From NCBI GenBank assembly GCA_028023455.1, contig JAQFVV010006293.1, positions 3,359,844 to 3,423,843 on the forward strand: DNA of 64,000 nucleotides, written 5' to 3'. The first letter of the stretch is position 1. Each line of letters starts with the position of its first letter. The notes beneath the pieces were generated by a model that did no database searches, had not been told where the DNA came from, and saw nothing but the letters and a program-made list of their open reading frames with translations. This DNA is from Epiperipatus broadwayi. Lineage: Eukaryota; Onychophora; Udeonychophora; Euonychophora; Peripatidae. Shown piece after piece: positions 23,974 to 35,797 of this stretch. A program made the translations under genes and the position numbers.

Positions 23974-24640
23974 ATGAAGTTAAAGATAAGTATAAGATTG
24001 CTTTATTTTCCTGGGAAAGGTGTTATTGAGATAGCCAACAGGCTCTCTGAACCTCTAACTCCTGAAGATTGTACATACGATCAGGTTAAAGAGCATTTGT
24101 CAAACCATTTTAACCCCCAACACTCTAGGCATGTCACTAGATTGCAATTCCGAGCTCAGGACCAAGCTTGGGATTAAAGTATAAAAGATTATGACAGTGC
24201 TTTTCATAATCTTGCAAAGAATTGCGTCTATAGATCTTTCCTAGACGAAGCCCTGCTGGAACAATTTCTTACAGGTTTGTGTAACGATAGTGTACGCCAA
24301 CAATTATTGGCTATTAGCGATTTAGATTATATGGAGGCTATAAAACGTGAGATAACTTATGAACTCGTGCTTGAACAATTTCGAAAATTCACTGCATTCA
24401 ATAGTTATAAAAATCGTAAACAGACATATAAAAACCATAAAGAAAGAGTCGGCGAAAAGTAATGAAAATAGTGCTAACAGCGAAAACCCTTTTATATGTT
24501 TTTGTTGTGGGAAAAAGGGCCACAAAGCCAGCAATTGTTTTCATAAACGAGAAATTTGCAATAATTGTAAAAAAATAGGGCACATAGAAAAAATGTGTAA
24601 AGAAAAATGTAACGATCCCAACAAAGAAAGTAAGTCGTAA
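23974..24640 (+). pseudogene. gag: gag (capsid and nucleocapsid) of the Gypsy element
   Basis: Three overlapping frames, broken by a stop at 24177 and a frameshift near 24400, make a gag. The capsid-like part includes LYFPGKG, LTPEDCTYDQVKEHLSNHF near residue 25-45, and LLEQFLTGLCNDSVRQQLL near 24250, the region that in arthropod Gypsy gags reads F-x-x-G-L. The nucleocapsid at 24497-24600 has two C-x2-C-x4-H-x4-C knuckles: CFCCGKKGHKASNC and CNNCKKIGHIEKMC, both complete. These bind RNA during packaging. The protein ends at 24640. Confidence 0.88.
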
Positions 24641-24654
24641 ATGTTCATATGAGG

Positions 24655-25030
24655 TTCAACCAATGTCCATCAATGATGACAAAATTATGTTAAAACTAAA
24701 GCTACATGATCAGCCCATATCTATGGAAGGGAACAATGTTAGCGGCATATCATTGATATCACTCCACAATTGGTATACTGTTACTTCCAAGTGTAGGAAA
24801 AGGCTCATTATTCAAAAAACATCTAAATGCATTAGATAGGAATAGTAACGCCATTATAATAAAGGGTGTAGTTGATGCACCAAGACATGCAAGTCAGGGC
24901 AAAATTAAGGTACTACCACTATATGTAGTACATGCCTCTATCAACCCCATATTAGGACGAGACTGGTTCAGCGAAATGGGAGTAAAAATAACAATTAGTA
25001 AAAAAATTAATAAACCCGACAGAAAAAACT
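24655..25030 (+). pseudogene. Aspartic protease remnant
   Basis: MSINDDKIMLKLKLHDQPISME is the strand before the catalytic motif, but the following residues are NNVSGISLISLHNW where D-T-G-A-S-V-S-L-I-S is expected, so the active-site Asp is gone. A second segment near 24930-24985 reads ASINPILGRDWFSEMG, the C-terminal I/L-L-G-x-D-W-L block of retroviral-type proteases. A frameshift lies between. Confidence 0.8.
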
Positions 25031-25084
25031 TTCCGAGGGAATTAAGATGAACTTAAGTAAAGTAAATATAGTCAAAGAGAAAGA

Positions 25085-25365
25085 ACCTTTCCAGCAGCCA
25101 GTAATTAACAAAATCAGGTCAGACAACGGCTACCAATGAATTACGAAGCAGATTCGAGAAGACTGGCTGAAGAAATATCCTAGTTTCCTTCACAAAGAAC
25201 TATGAAACGCTCGGAAGCAACTGTCGGTACGCAAAGGCTGCATTATGAAAGACGATTGTTTGCTAATACCAGTCAAGGATAGGCAGCATATAGTAAAATG
25301 GCTGCATAATAGTCAGCGGGACATCGGCAGAGCAAAAGCTCTAGCACTTAGTTGTTAGTGTAGAC
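25085..25365 (+). pseudogene. Integrase N-terminal (H2C2 zone) fragment
   Basis: After the protease the frame reads LSVRKGCIMKDDCLLIP near 25215-25270, then HIVKWLHNSQRDIGRAKALA. This matches the RNase H/integrase border of Gypsy pols (V-R-x-G-C-L-x-W-G-x-R-V-V-I-P ... L-H-x-x-H-x-G-I-x-R-x-K-A-L-A), with a His of the zinc site replaced. Everything between protease and this point, including RT, is deleted. Confidence 0.75.
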
Positions 25366-25548
25366 ATGAAAAATAAAAATAATGATTGTGATTTTCAAAC
25401 AACTACAATTCCAGAGAATGTACCTAGTGAGTTGAAATATAATTCAAAACAGCTTGTTAAAAGATAAAAAAGAAAATCACTATCTGAATAATTACGTACT
25501 ATATTCAAACATTAAACCTGCTCTCTAAACTTGGGTGAAGTAATGATT

Positions 25549-26261
25549 TGTATGCATATGCTTTAATGCACATACATATATAGATATAAATTACTAATGA
25601 AAATAAGTAATAATTTTAAATAAATTAAAGAATTTTAAAAGACTGATTCTTTTAAAATAGGAAATAAAAGATATAATTTTTAAGATTAGAAAAAAGATTT
25701 TCTAAATGTAAAAACAGTTTAATTAATGAGAGTGGAATTCAGTATGATATTAAGATATAAAACAAAGGAATTCAAGTTAAATTTCCTTTATAAGATAAAT
25801 GACAAGCTATAAAAATAACTCATTAAATAACGATGTAAATTCTTATATAGAGATTAAAATGAAGAATCACCCGAGCGGATAGACAGAGTATTAGCCACTC
25901 AATTACAGGGATTTAAAACAATGAATGCCTCGGTACTAATGGAATGAACAAAAGGACACTTGAATCTTTGAGCTTCATCTTCTACATGGACATATATGTT
26001 GGAGCAGAATGTCTCCCTTGGCACAGTGACTTCAAGTGTGGAGATCTGACCTCTGAACATGATAATAGCCAGCTAGGACTTACAGGTCGTACTGATCTAA
26101 ATTATTATTTATGTATGCCTTCCGGCCTTATGTTAAATGATTGTATATATGTAAATAGTCAAAACGTTATTAAGAATCGTATGTTAAATTATCTAAAGGT
26201 TAATTGTTAGTTGTGATTTATACTCGTGGGAAGTGCACTTTTAGATTAGCTAGACATAGCA
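25549..26261 (+). repeat. 3' LTR
   Basis: About 713 bp, beginning TGTATGCATATGC, ending near GACATAGCA. It differs from the 5' LTR by substitutions and small insertions, for example near 25745-25790. The frame at 25944-26210 is LTR sequence. Confidence 0.85.
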
Positions 26262-26356
26262 ATTATAAAGTCTATTATTCAGATTTTCAAGCACCCAACA
26301 TCTATCCACACTATCCCATACAACTGATACACATGACCACACATGTAGAAAAGATA

Positions 26357-26417
26357 AATAATCACCAATATATATATTTCATGCTAAAACAGCACTCGTC
26401 AGTTGGTACAGATTATT
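26357..26417 (-). ncRNA. Hammerhead ribozyme, family A, minus strand, well preserved
   Basis: On the minus strand CTGACGA (26402-26396) is followed by stem II GTGCT/AGCAT with loop GTTTT (one G-U pair), GAAA (26380-26377), an 8-nt AT palindrome as stem III, and a cleavage triplet ATA. Stem I pairs CCAA with TTGG, skips a small bulge, and pairs AATAATC with GATTATT. The architecture, including the stem I bulge, is the same as at 16934-16992. All invariant core positions are kept. Confidence 0.82.
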
Positions 26418-26439
26418 ATCTCGCACACATATATTAGTG

Positions 26440-26495
26440 CTCAGTTTATCTGATGAGTGCTGGTTTAGCACGTAATACGCATATCGGTGATTATC
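26440..26495 (+). ncRNA. Hammerhead core, family A, plus strand, damaged
   Basis: CTGATGA at 26450-26456, stem II GTGCT/AGCAC with loop GGTTT is perfect, but GAAA reads GTAA and stem I lacks good pairing because the foldback loop starts just upstream. Probably inactive. Confidence 0.7.
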
Positions 26496-26579
26496 TTTTC
26501 TACATGTGTTGTCATGTGTATTAGTTGTATGAGATAGTGTGGATAGATGTTGGGTGCTTGAAAATCTGAATTCAAATCC

Positions 26580-28060
26580 CCTATATTTACAATTAAGCTC
26601 CAGGTTTGTGAAGAGTGCCTGGTTTTCAAATATTTACACATAAAGTCTATTATTGTAAATTCACATCTTCATTAACGTTGAACTGGTGATAGAAAATATT
26701 TTATAATTGATTAATAATATAAAAATAATTATTTTATGTTGCAAGTCCAAATATCAAATACTTGTTAATGTTAAAAAATGTATTATTTAAAAGATTGGTT
26801 GTGTTACCACATTAACTTGATTAAATTTGACCAAAATAAATTCATAGCTTTGTATTAATATTTAGTGTGGATTTAGAGTTTAAAATATATATATATATAT
26901 TTGATTGATTTTATTTTTATATCAAAAAATTAAAAGTAAAATTATCAAGAAATTTTAAAATAAATTTTATAAGGATTGCACATCAACATATGAAAAATCA
27001 GTTGATCTAAAAGTTTAAATTTAGTTTTAAAAAATTGGAATTTTAGTGCAAACATTTGTTACTGGCAATAAATTTTTTTTTGAATGTCATTTTTTTTTTA
27101 AAATGAAAAATATTCATAAAATAGCTGAAATTTCTTTATGGATGTTATATAGACCAAGTGTTTCACTATTGAAGCTTAGTTTTATCTAGAGGTCATATTA
27201 AAAAAAATATTGCACTAGATTAAAGTATTAATTAATACAATATTTTAAATTGAAAGAAAATCTGATCTGTATAAAAAGAAAATAGATAAAAATTTTTTTT
27301 TGAAAATTACTGAGATACTAGCAATGGAATTTTATGTATATGCATTTCTTATTTCTACCATGGCCTATCAAATGAAAAGTTTATATAGACATAACAGTTA
27401 TGTATATTGCTGATTATAACACATCTTACTGGTAAGAGATTCCAAGTTATCAAATAGGGATTTGATCAGCAAACATTTTTGTAGATCCAACATGATAGCT
27501 TCATGTTGGGTGACTAGTATTTTTCAATGTAATTTGCCTTGTAAATTTTTACATTGCTAGTGATTTCTTTAAATCAATATATCTCTACCATCTGCCTGTG
27601 AAAAAATTTGTCGAGATGCAAAAAAGTATTTTTATTTTGGTAACTTTATTGAAGAATAGTAGCAACAGCAAAAATATCTAAATTTTAAATATGTTCATTT
27701 ATCAATTGTTATAAAAGTTCAAATGTATGATATACTACATTAGACACAAATAAATGAAATATATATTATGCTCATAAAATCCTGTTTATTCGTAAATACT
27801 TTTATTGTTGAGTTGCAAAATATAATCTGACTTTTTAGTGTTTTACAATGGAAAAAGATTGAGAAATACTGCTGTAAATTATTAATATATTTACAAAATC
27901 CAATAAAAAAGTTGTTATATATAAATAAATGATGCTAAAATGAGATTAATATATGTGTATAGAATAGTTATTACGTATTCTCTGTGCATTGTACAAAGAA
28001 ACTATTTTTGTTTTATGGAGTCTTAGCTTTTCAGAAAAACTATTTGAGAAGTTAATATTT
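26580..28060. other. Unassigned AT-rich sequence
   Basis: No coding block or named repeat. It contains TATATA runs near 26888. Confidence 0.35.
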
Positions 28061-28064
28061 TGGA

Positions 28065-28265
28065 ATATTGTACCGGTCAAAACATGTTTATCCATCTAAC
28101 ATGAACTGGAACTCAAAAACTGTACTTCAAACCCAGTCAAGCCCACGATTTAGGTCAGGGACCAGCCTGGATTCGAACCCACTATCTCAGACCCAGATCT
28201 AACACCTAATGAATAACATAACAATGATGGCACACGAGAATTAATTTTAAATCTGGCCGACTAGC
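28065..28265 (-). mobile_element. tRNA-like SINE candidate, minus strand
   Basis: On the minus strand GTGGGTTCGAATCCAGG (about 28180-28164) is a perfect polymerase III B box. An A-box-like TTCATTAGGTGTTAG lies 35-40 bases upstream. The spacing resembles a tRNA-derived head. No acceptor stem or intact cloverleaf is seen, so it is a SINE or tRNA relic rather than a tRNA gene. Confidence 0.5.
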
Positions 28266-28269
28266 AAAG

Positions 28270-30180
28270 CTGAGCAAAACAATGAGACATCTATTTCTAT
28301 GATTAAACTAAAATATATATAAGCATGGCTGTAATATGTGGAAGTGAGAAAAGAGGAATTTGAACTACTCAAATAAGTTAGACAATAAAAATATAGTTTA
28401 ATATAATGACATTATTATACGTTGTGACATAATTATATACATTAGTGTGTGCGTGAATGAGCAAGCAGTAGATGATAACATAGTGTCATTCACGCTATTA
28501 TTTCTCATACGCTCTTATTAATTAGCTAATTAATATAAATAAACACATCTTTGGTGGGTCCAATATTAAGATGCCAATCAATTATTAGAAAGAATTACAT
28601 AATATTGCTATTAACGCTTTGGATTACCGTTCTGAAACGTGGGACTAACATTATTTAGGGGAGCATTCCGAGATTCATTACAGATATAATATAAACTACT
28701 TTCACGCCATTATGGTCGTGAAAATAAATAAAATACATTTGGAAAACATGTTTAATCATATGACAAAAATATTTAATGAAAATTCTCTTAATTAGCGCTG
28801 GTAAGAAGAACGCTTTATTTTCCCCAAGGCATACTAGATACTCTTAAATACAGAAATAAGTTACGATGGTGGGATTGTATAAGACTGAAATAAATTTAAT
28901 TAATAAAACTAGTAGTAATTGGCATATATATATATATTTTGAGCAGAGCGCAATTTTAATATTAGAGCATTAAAACTGGGTCATGAAGCAAAAGAAATTT
29001 GCGGTGCTGACATAATGGCCTAAAAATAACAGGAAAAGTTGTGCTTCTAGACAAAAAATGAAGTGGATAGACATGCCATGGACATCAGCCGATATGCAGG
29101 CCTTTTTTGTACAAAGAAAGTGGATGGGCATAGCGCATATGCCAGACTTAGGGATCACCGCCAGAGGCCTTTTTATATGAAGTGTTATGCATAGCGTGTG
29201 CCAAATTTACGGGACCACCGCCAGAGGCATTTTATACGGAATAAATGATATAACAAGAAATCTATGGGTTCGTTCTTGTCGTAATCCCCAAATTAGAAGC
29301 ACATATATATAAACACGAAGATAAGGCCGAATGTTAGTAACGCAGTACGGATAAATATCACTAACGGCATGAAATATAATTTACTGCTTTAAAATAGATG
29401 ACCCTTGCTTGAATTCCATAATTTATATGAATAATACGCTATGCAATTATATATATATATTTAGATTAAAAATATACATGAACATTTTATTTAGTAATAG
29501 AAACATTGAGATTTACCCCCTTCCCTTTTCGACTATTTAAAATAATTCAATGCCACCTTCGTTGATTTTATAATAACTGGAATATATAAGTACTGTATTT
29601 GATATTTTAAGAGTAAATAAAAAAGAATAGCAGTTATATAGAAAACAAATAATTGGTCACCTTTTCAGAATTGAATAAAAAACAACATTTTAAAAGATTT
29701 CGTTAATTAGCTTAAGTTCTGGATTTACCCCGGGTAGAAAATCCAGAGTTAAACAAATATATTTTTATAATAAACCAACATAAAATGCTGATTCATAAAA
29801 ACAAACTGGCGAACATATTAATTTATAATGCATTATGTATATATTTTAAGGGGTTGTTAATAACCTTTTCATGAAGGTTTAGAAAAAAAAATGACAGAAA
29901 AGATTTTTAGAAATTAAGCTCGCCACGTTGTGAGATTGGCATATTAAAAATAAAAGCACACATAAAATCAAGTAATAAATAAATGACCGCACCAAAATTA
30001 AAGAAAGTTAGAGCATATGAGATAGAATTAAATTTAAAGAATTTATTTGAGAGCAATTTACATATTATATATAGAAATTAACTAAGAGCAAATTACATAT
30101 TAACAAAAACAAAGTTAAATAATATATTAAAAGAAATCTTGATAGATGAGTTAGGCTAAATTTAGTTTGGGGTGACGGCT
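28270..30180. other. Unassigned, CpG-richer sequence
   Basis: More CG dinucleotides than most of the window, but no coding block. A short inverted repeat GCGTGAATGA/TCATTCACGC lies at 28451-28492. At 29140-29245 a ~63-bp unit occurs twice (GCCA-A-TTA-GG-ACCACCGCCAGAGGC). The frame at 28970-29158 covers this repeat and shows no domain. Confidence 0.4.
29120..29245. repeat. Tandem duplication, ~63 bp x 2
   Basis: Copy 1 (about 29125-29180) and copy 2 (about 29188-29243) share GCATAGCG, GCCA, CACCGCCAGAGGC and TTTTATA in order. The GC content is well above the surrounding sequence. Confidence 0.8.
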
Positions 30181-33100
30181 TGAAAAGTTACCTTGCAATT
30201 TTAAGAGTCCTATTTAGTAGTGCACGTACATGGCAATTGAAATGAAAGTTCTTCGGTGGCAACAAGCTTCTATTAGCATTCTAAAATTTTCTAGTCGGGC
30301 TCTTACTTCATTATTACGGGAGCATGATATAACTGCAGCGGAAGATGACCCACAAGGGTCAGGAAAAGCTTTTTACTACATCATTTTTAGATTTCAAAAC
30401 AGTGTGGTGTCTAGCAGCAATCAGTTCTCTCAACAATAGCTCATCTCAAAATTCAGCCATTTTATACTTTTTCTTTATTGGTTGTTTTTGAAGATGCAAT
30501 AGTAAGATAACATCAAATACAAATTCAAATCTATTTCCAGATTAGAAATAGATTTGACAAAATGTTTATAAAAAAGTATCTCTAATCTTAATCCCATTTT
30601 AAGTAAAAACTTTAATTAAAAATACCTTCCCCAAATTAAAACAATAGTGCTTCCAACCCTTTAATTATTTTTAGACAATTACTGTAGCATCTTCCATAAT
30701 GGATTTTACAAAATATACAGTTTAAAAGAAAAAAAAACAATCAATTTAAAAAGAAAAAGTTTAAAAAAAAAGACGTATAATAAAATATTTAAAACATCAA
30801 TCTATTTGAGTCGCAACTATGTATTTAATAAAAAGTATTAATAATCATAAAATTAATAATAATAAAAATGTTAATTTAAAAGTTAAAATTTTAAAATTTA
30901 GGTGTCTCAAACGTATACATAAAATATATATACATGACAAAAGGAGCGGGATGGGATATAGGGTTTAAACACAGGTTAGTAGATGGAACTATGAAGCTCA
31001 ATCTTAAGCTAAGATTGACTGCTTCAATATTAAATAACAGTAATTGTAAACTGACGTATATTTTGATGCATACATGTTGCATATACATGATTATTAGAAA
31101 AGTTTATTATAGTATTTAGTTTTATACAAAATGGCATATAAATGGCTGTATTTGATACTGTAATCAGCTTCATTCCAGAGCTATTTTTATAAATATAAAT
31201 AATGAATAGCTAATAGTAGAACCAAGGATTACCATAATTTCTGGGTATTAACCTTCTTCAGTGGGGAACACTATCTTTGTATTAAAACCATTCAAGAATC
31301 ACTTATTACTTAATTGCTATTTAATCTATTTGAAATACCCAAATTTAATTTTGAATTCAAGCTAAGGATCAAAACAAATATTTCATCTAGCAAATATTTT
31401 TGTATTTCATAATAGTAATTTTTTTTTTGCTTGGTTATTCTTGTAAGTATGTATAATCAATAGATATCAGACAACAATATCATATTTCATCAAATGTTCC
31501 GGAATTGAAGAGATCATTGCTCTATATAGTTATAAATTAACATACTTATATATCATTTTTATTGAAATAATAAATATTAATTTTCTTTAAAAAAAAAAAA
31601 GAATTGGTGGGATATTCTTTTTTTTTTTTTTTAAAAAAAAATAAAAACTTGTAATTATTGATCCCATCCAATTCCAAGTACTTGGTGCACTAAGATATAG
31701 ATAACATTATGCTATATTTTTTTTAAAAATAAAAGTATTATAAATTGGTTTTATGGTATATAGTTTGAATTCTAATAATTAATCATATAGTCTGTTTCTC
31801 TAAAAATCAAGTGACATTCAAGCCAGCACAATAAACATTAATAATAACCAGCATTTACGTTATTGATTATGCTTTCAATATTAATTCATACAACTACATA
31901 TCAAGTAATTATACACAGCAGTTGCATCTAAAAGATATTCACCATTTATCAGAATATATTTTTTTCCTTTAGCAATTTTAAACTTTCTTGGAATGTTTTT
32001 TTTTTACTATTAAAAAAAACTCACAAAATAAGAAATTCAAAGTTTGCTAAAAAGTTGATTATTATTATTATTATTTTAAATGAAAATATCTATTTTTTTA
32101 ATTTAATATAATATAGCTTGGCCAAAACCAACATAGAAATTATGTAATATGTATGAATCTTTAATGAATAAAACATGATTGAGAAGCATATTCATTTCAT
32201 GAAATTAATATATATTTGTTTCATTTTTTTTTTTCGTAATAAAAATATGCTTGAAAAAGTAAAAGCAACATAAAACATATTATAATTAATTCATTTAGAT
32301 AACAAGTCTGAAATTGATAAATTTATCAAACATAAAATGATTGAAAAGCTTTCAGGAAATTTTTTTATTATAGATGAAGACAATTAAAAATTATTGACAA
32401 AAAAATACTATTGGGTGTTATCAACGTAAACAATCTGAAAGAAATTAAGTTATTTATAAAAGCAACAAAGTGAACAATATGATGGCAAATAAATGTACCA
32501 AATGTATATTTCTTTTCTGAAAAACATTCATGATGCAGAACATGAGATTGCTAATAACTTGTGACAGTACTTGATTATTTTTCAAATGTATCTTTTTTCT
32601 TTTGATTCGTATTACATATTAAAAATGTAAATAGTAACAAATTTAATGTCTAAATAAATTTTACAATTTTTATATTATTTTAAATGAACTGATATTTCAT
32701 TATGGAAAAAAAAAAAAAAAAAGGAAAGTGATTGATTAGCATCTAACACCTTCTTGTCAATTTTTATGTGTGGATGGTGACTATGCCTGTGGATAGTTTA
32801 CATATAAAATCAGTGCCAAAACTAATTTCTCTTGATATAGTGATTTAGAAGGCTCATTACATAATAATCACCTTTAAACATAATTCATTAAAATTTATGA
32901 TGTAGCTTTAAATATGAAGTAGTAGAATTAATTATGTTAAAAAAATGGAAAATGTTTACCAACTATGACTAATGCTGATAAATTTATTGAATAATCATTA
33001 TATCCTATTGCTTAAAATTTTCAATTTCAGATAATTTATTGTTGAAGCATTAGAGACCCATCTTTATTCACTTTTTTTTTTAAGAGTTTTTTTTTTGGAA

Positions 33101-33990
33101 TACAGAAATTTTATTGAAATACACATTTTTATGAATCTATTATTAAATGTAATTAATGTTTTAACATTTGTGAAGACTTGATTATTAATTATTTTCAAGC
33201 TGTTGTTATAAATAAAAAATGCAGAATCATTTTGTGAAGTTTAAGTAATAGTTATAAAATCTCAAGTATATTTACAAATATAATACTAGCCATTTTTCTT
33301 TGCTTATATATATATTATCTGTACGTAGATTTCAGATATTTTTTAGAATTGAAAGTATAATAGATATATTACAAATATAATGTTTCCAGATGCAGTTTCC
33401 TAGTTGTATTTATTAATATACTAATTATTCATACTTGTGTAAAAATCGTCTGTAACTTAAGATATCCTAGTTATATGTATATAAAGTACTCAAAAATGTT
33501 TTTTGAAAATTAATTTTTGAAGCTGAATTTGTAATATCAAGAAAAATAGAAATATATTATCTTTTTATTTTTTTATTTAAAAGCACTATTATATCGTTTT
33601 GTATATACATATTGATTTTAAATAGCTTTTTTTGAAGTATATTTTGAAAATATTATAATAAAGTTATAACAGAATAATTTTTTTTATTAATTAAAAAATG
33701 TTCTTTTATGTTATGTGCAAGAATTTACTTTAGTGATAACTAGAGTATTGAAATGAAAATGAGTATTAAATTTCTGTGGACCACACCTCCAGCATTTGTC
33801 ATGCTGTCAAGAAATGGATGGTAAAAAAATTTTTTTTATAAAATAATTAGTTAAAAGATTTATGACAGATTTGATTATTAGTTTCAGTCATTCAATTAAT
33901 AATTATTTTATTACAAATCTTGATAACTGATTTTTGTAAACAACTTTTTTTTTTTAAATCTAGTATAATTGACTTATATGAATTTTTAAA
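30180..33990. other. Unassigned AT-rich sequence
   Basis: The 69-codon frame at 30230-30439 sits in a slightly GC-richer patch (MAIEMKVLRWQQAS start) but no domain is recognised; it may be an unknown element remnant. The 61-codon frame at 30934-31119 shows no domain. The rest holds homopolymers (T15 near 31618, A18 near 32706) and no named repeat. Confidence 0.35.
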
Positions 33991-33998
33991 AAGTATAA

Positions 33999-34185
33999 TA
34001 TTTCTGTAGTATAATTTTCACTACACCACTCTCATGCAAGAAAGGGACTGGTTTTTATCTGCTTTTAGCACTTTGTGAAGGGTTATGTGAGAGTGGTGTG
34101 AAAATTACACTACAGAAATAGGATAATCTCTAGTCTAGTGAATGACTAATAAAAATTATTAATATACTTTCATTAAATGATTTGT
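33999..34185. repeat. Foldback repeat, family C
   Basis: TATTTCTGTAGTATAATTTT and following CACTACACCACTCTCAT (33999-34035) pair with ATGTGAGAGTGGTGTG and AAAATTACACTACAGAAATA (34084-34120). A tail with AATCTCTAGTCTAGTGAATGA and CTAATAAAAATTATTAATAT follows. The same arms and tail occur at 34430-34474 plus 35798-35940 and at 47684-47973. Confidence 0.75.
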
Positions 34186-34261
34186 GTCAAAGTTGTGAAG
34201 GTAGCACATTTGACACATCAATTAAATTGTAGTAATTTGTATCTATATATTTATATTGAAC

Positions 34262-34474
34262 AAATGATAAAGATATGTGTAAGGGATTGTGGTCTGGGCC
34301 AACTGATGAGAGCTGGTTCAGCATGCACTGTGCATTTTTGGAATTAAAGATCTTTTTCACATGTCTTTGGTCATATGTTTGTAAGTACATCTCTCCACAA
34401 GATGTTAAAAGTGGATAAAAACCAATCCTTACCTTTTGTGTAAGTAGTGTAGTGAATATTATACTATTGAAATA
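34262..34474 (+). repeat. Family A hammerhead remnant joined to family C arm
   Basis: CTGATGA (34303-34309) is preceded by CCAA and followed by GAGCTGGTTCAGC, a recognisable stem II, but GAAA is replaced by GCAC-type sequence, so the ribozyme is dead. Downstream runs GATCTTTTTCACATG, then ACAAGATGTTAAAAG and GTAGTGTAGTGAATATTATACTA, the right arm of family C. The 47684-47973 foldback carries the same downstream block on its minus strand, so this repeat family probably had a hammerhead at its head. Confidence 0.6.
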
Positions 34475-35795
34475 CACCTGGGTCTCATTTTACGCGATAG
34501 ATAGGTTCCTCAGAAAACACGCGCAAATGAAATCGTGCAAAAATAGATGCAACTTACATTGAAAAAGGGGGGGGGGTGCGGTCTGATTTTTCAAAATTCG
34601 CTTAAAAGCAAAGCACCAACGTAAAATTACTTTAAAATTCGCGCAAAAAAAAAAAATAAGGAAATAAAATATGACTAATAAAAAATTTCAAATTTGAAAA
34701 AAAAATGATACAAGACAAACTTTTTTTAACTATAATATTTAATTTTATTCAAAATAATATATTTTTATGCATAATTTACAGTACAGTATTTTACATTTTT
34801 TAATATACGTTTTAATTATTATAGCTATTTGCCAAAAACATGTTCGTTTGTAAACAACTAGCGCCAACTTCACACTCATGTTGTGACAATGGGTTTCTGG
34901 TGACAATGTAATTAGTAATTAATCTTTGAGACGATGATTTTATTAATTGTTTATGAACTTAGACTTATGATAATAAAGACATTTATTCACCACTGCTGGG
35001 AAAAATTTAATTAAAACTAACAACTAAAAATTAAATTCTTATTTTTGTCTTTAATTTTTAAATCTGTTTAAAAATCAAATTTCGTTTTACATCACATCGC
35101 CGTAAGTAATTTTTAAATTAAACAAAAGCAAAACTCTCCATATAGTAGTGCCACCCTGTGCTAACCAGAGTAATCAATAGATGCCAGAAGGCTTGTGCAT
35201 AAAATCCCTATCTAGTGCCTACTCATCCAATATCCCCAGACTAGTTTCTGGCTTGTGGCCATCATCAGTATGAGATGGTGATCATGTGATGTTTAGTGGT
35301 TTAATTTTTAAATTGTTAATTACAATTAAAAATCAGATTTTAATTTTTAATTGTCAAATTTAATTGTGCCCACTGCTATTACTGACCTTTTAAAAATAAA
35401 CTTGTGGACACTAAATGATTAATAATTGATTATGTTCTTTTTTAAAAAGCAAAAACAGAATGTGATTTAAAATGCAAAATTAACACGCACAATGTTTGAA
35501 CAAATTTACATTATAATCTTGTAAAATTTAATGTGTGTATACATAAAATGTGGAAATCATGATTTTAATTTCATTATTGCATAAAATCTTACTATTATAA
35601 AGCACTGAAAATATTGAAATTACTAAGATGAAAGTCGAATTCCAATAATATGCTATTACTTTCAATATAACGTAAGTGCGCAAAATTTATTATTTAAAGT
35701 AATAGCGCATTATCGGAGTTCGACTTCCGGTGAAACACGAATCGAGTAACTTCAAAATCGTGTTAAATAAGTCTGTGTAAAAAGAGACCCAGGTG
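34475..35795. mobile_element. TA-flanked inverted-repeat DNA transposon (Tc1/mariner-like MITE), with nested insert
   Basis: The left end CACCTGGGTCTCATTTTACGC and the right end, whose complement is CACCTGGGTCTCTTTTTACAC, form a ~20-bp terminal inverted repeat, flanked on both sides by TA (34473-34474 and 35796-35797). A TA target duplication is the mark of Tc1/mariner-type insertion. There is no transposase. The element interrupts a family C repeat: the flanks rejoin to ACTATTGAAATA-TTCAATATT. It contains a family B arm at 35120-35268. The copy at 43373-44267 lacks this insert. Confidence 0.85.
35120..35290 (-). repeat. Hammerhead family B left arm nested in the transposon
   Basis: The arm matches 36053-36201 closely, from AAACAAAAGCAAAACTCTCC to the core. 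On the minus strand the core (35268-35239) reads CTGATGA, TGGC-CACAA-GCCA (perfect stem II), GAAA, CTAGTC with the ACTAGT palindrome. Core bases are complete; stem I is only partly paired because the sequence upstream is CATACTGATGA rather than the CCTCG of the full unit. Confidence 0.75.
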
Positions 35796-35797
35796 TA

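Larger units (their letters stand above)
23135..26261 (+). mobile_element. Internally deleted Ty3/Gypsy-type LTR retrotransposon
   Basis: Two direct LTRs (23135-23811 and 25549-26261) flank only about 1.74 kb. The interior holds, in order, a primer-binding site, gag with two CCHC knuckles, a damaged protease and the N-terminal zinc-binding part of integrase. Reverse transcriptase and RNase H are missing, so the copy is non-autonomous. LTR divergence (several substitutions and indels, including ~20-40 bp length differences) says the insertion is old. No clear target-site duplication was found, and TGT..CA ends are only approximate. Confidence 0.88.
26270..26577. repeat. Foldback element with hammerhead cores in both arms (family A)
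   Basis: The left arm (about 26277-26402) and right arm (about 26450-26577) are inverted copies: TCAGATTTTCAAGCACCCAA pairs with its complement near 26557-26576, and the pairing continues through the TATCCACACTATC, ACATGA-CACA-TGTAGAAAAGATAA segments. The ~47-nt loop is 26403-26449. It abuts the 3' LTR of the Gypsy copy. Each arm carries a hammerhead core on its own strand, so either transcript could fold one ribozyme. Confidence 0.85.

Noticed and set aside
28164-28265. Possible tRNA gene on the minus strand
   Set aside because: The B box is perfect, but no acceptor stem or anticodon arm can be paired, so it is listed as a SINE-like relic.
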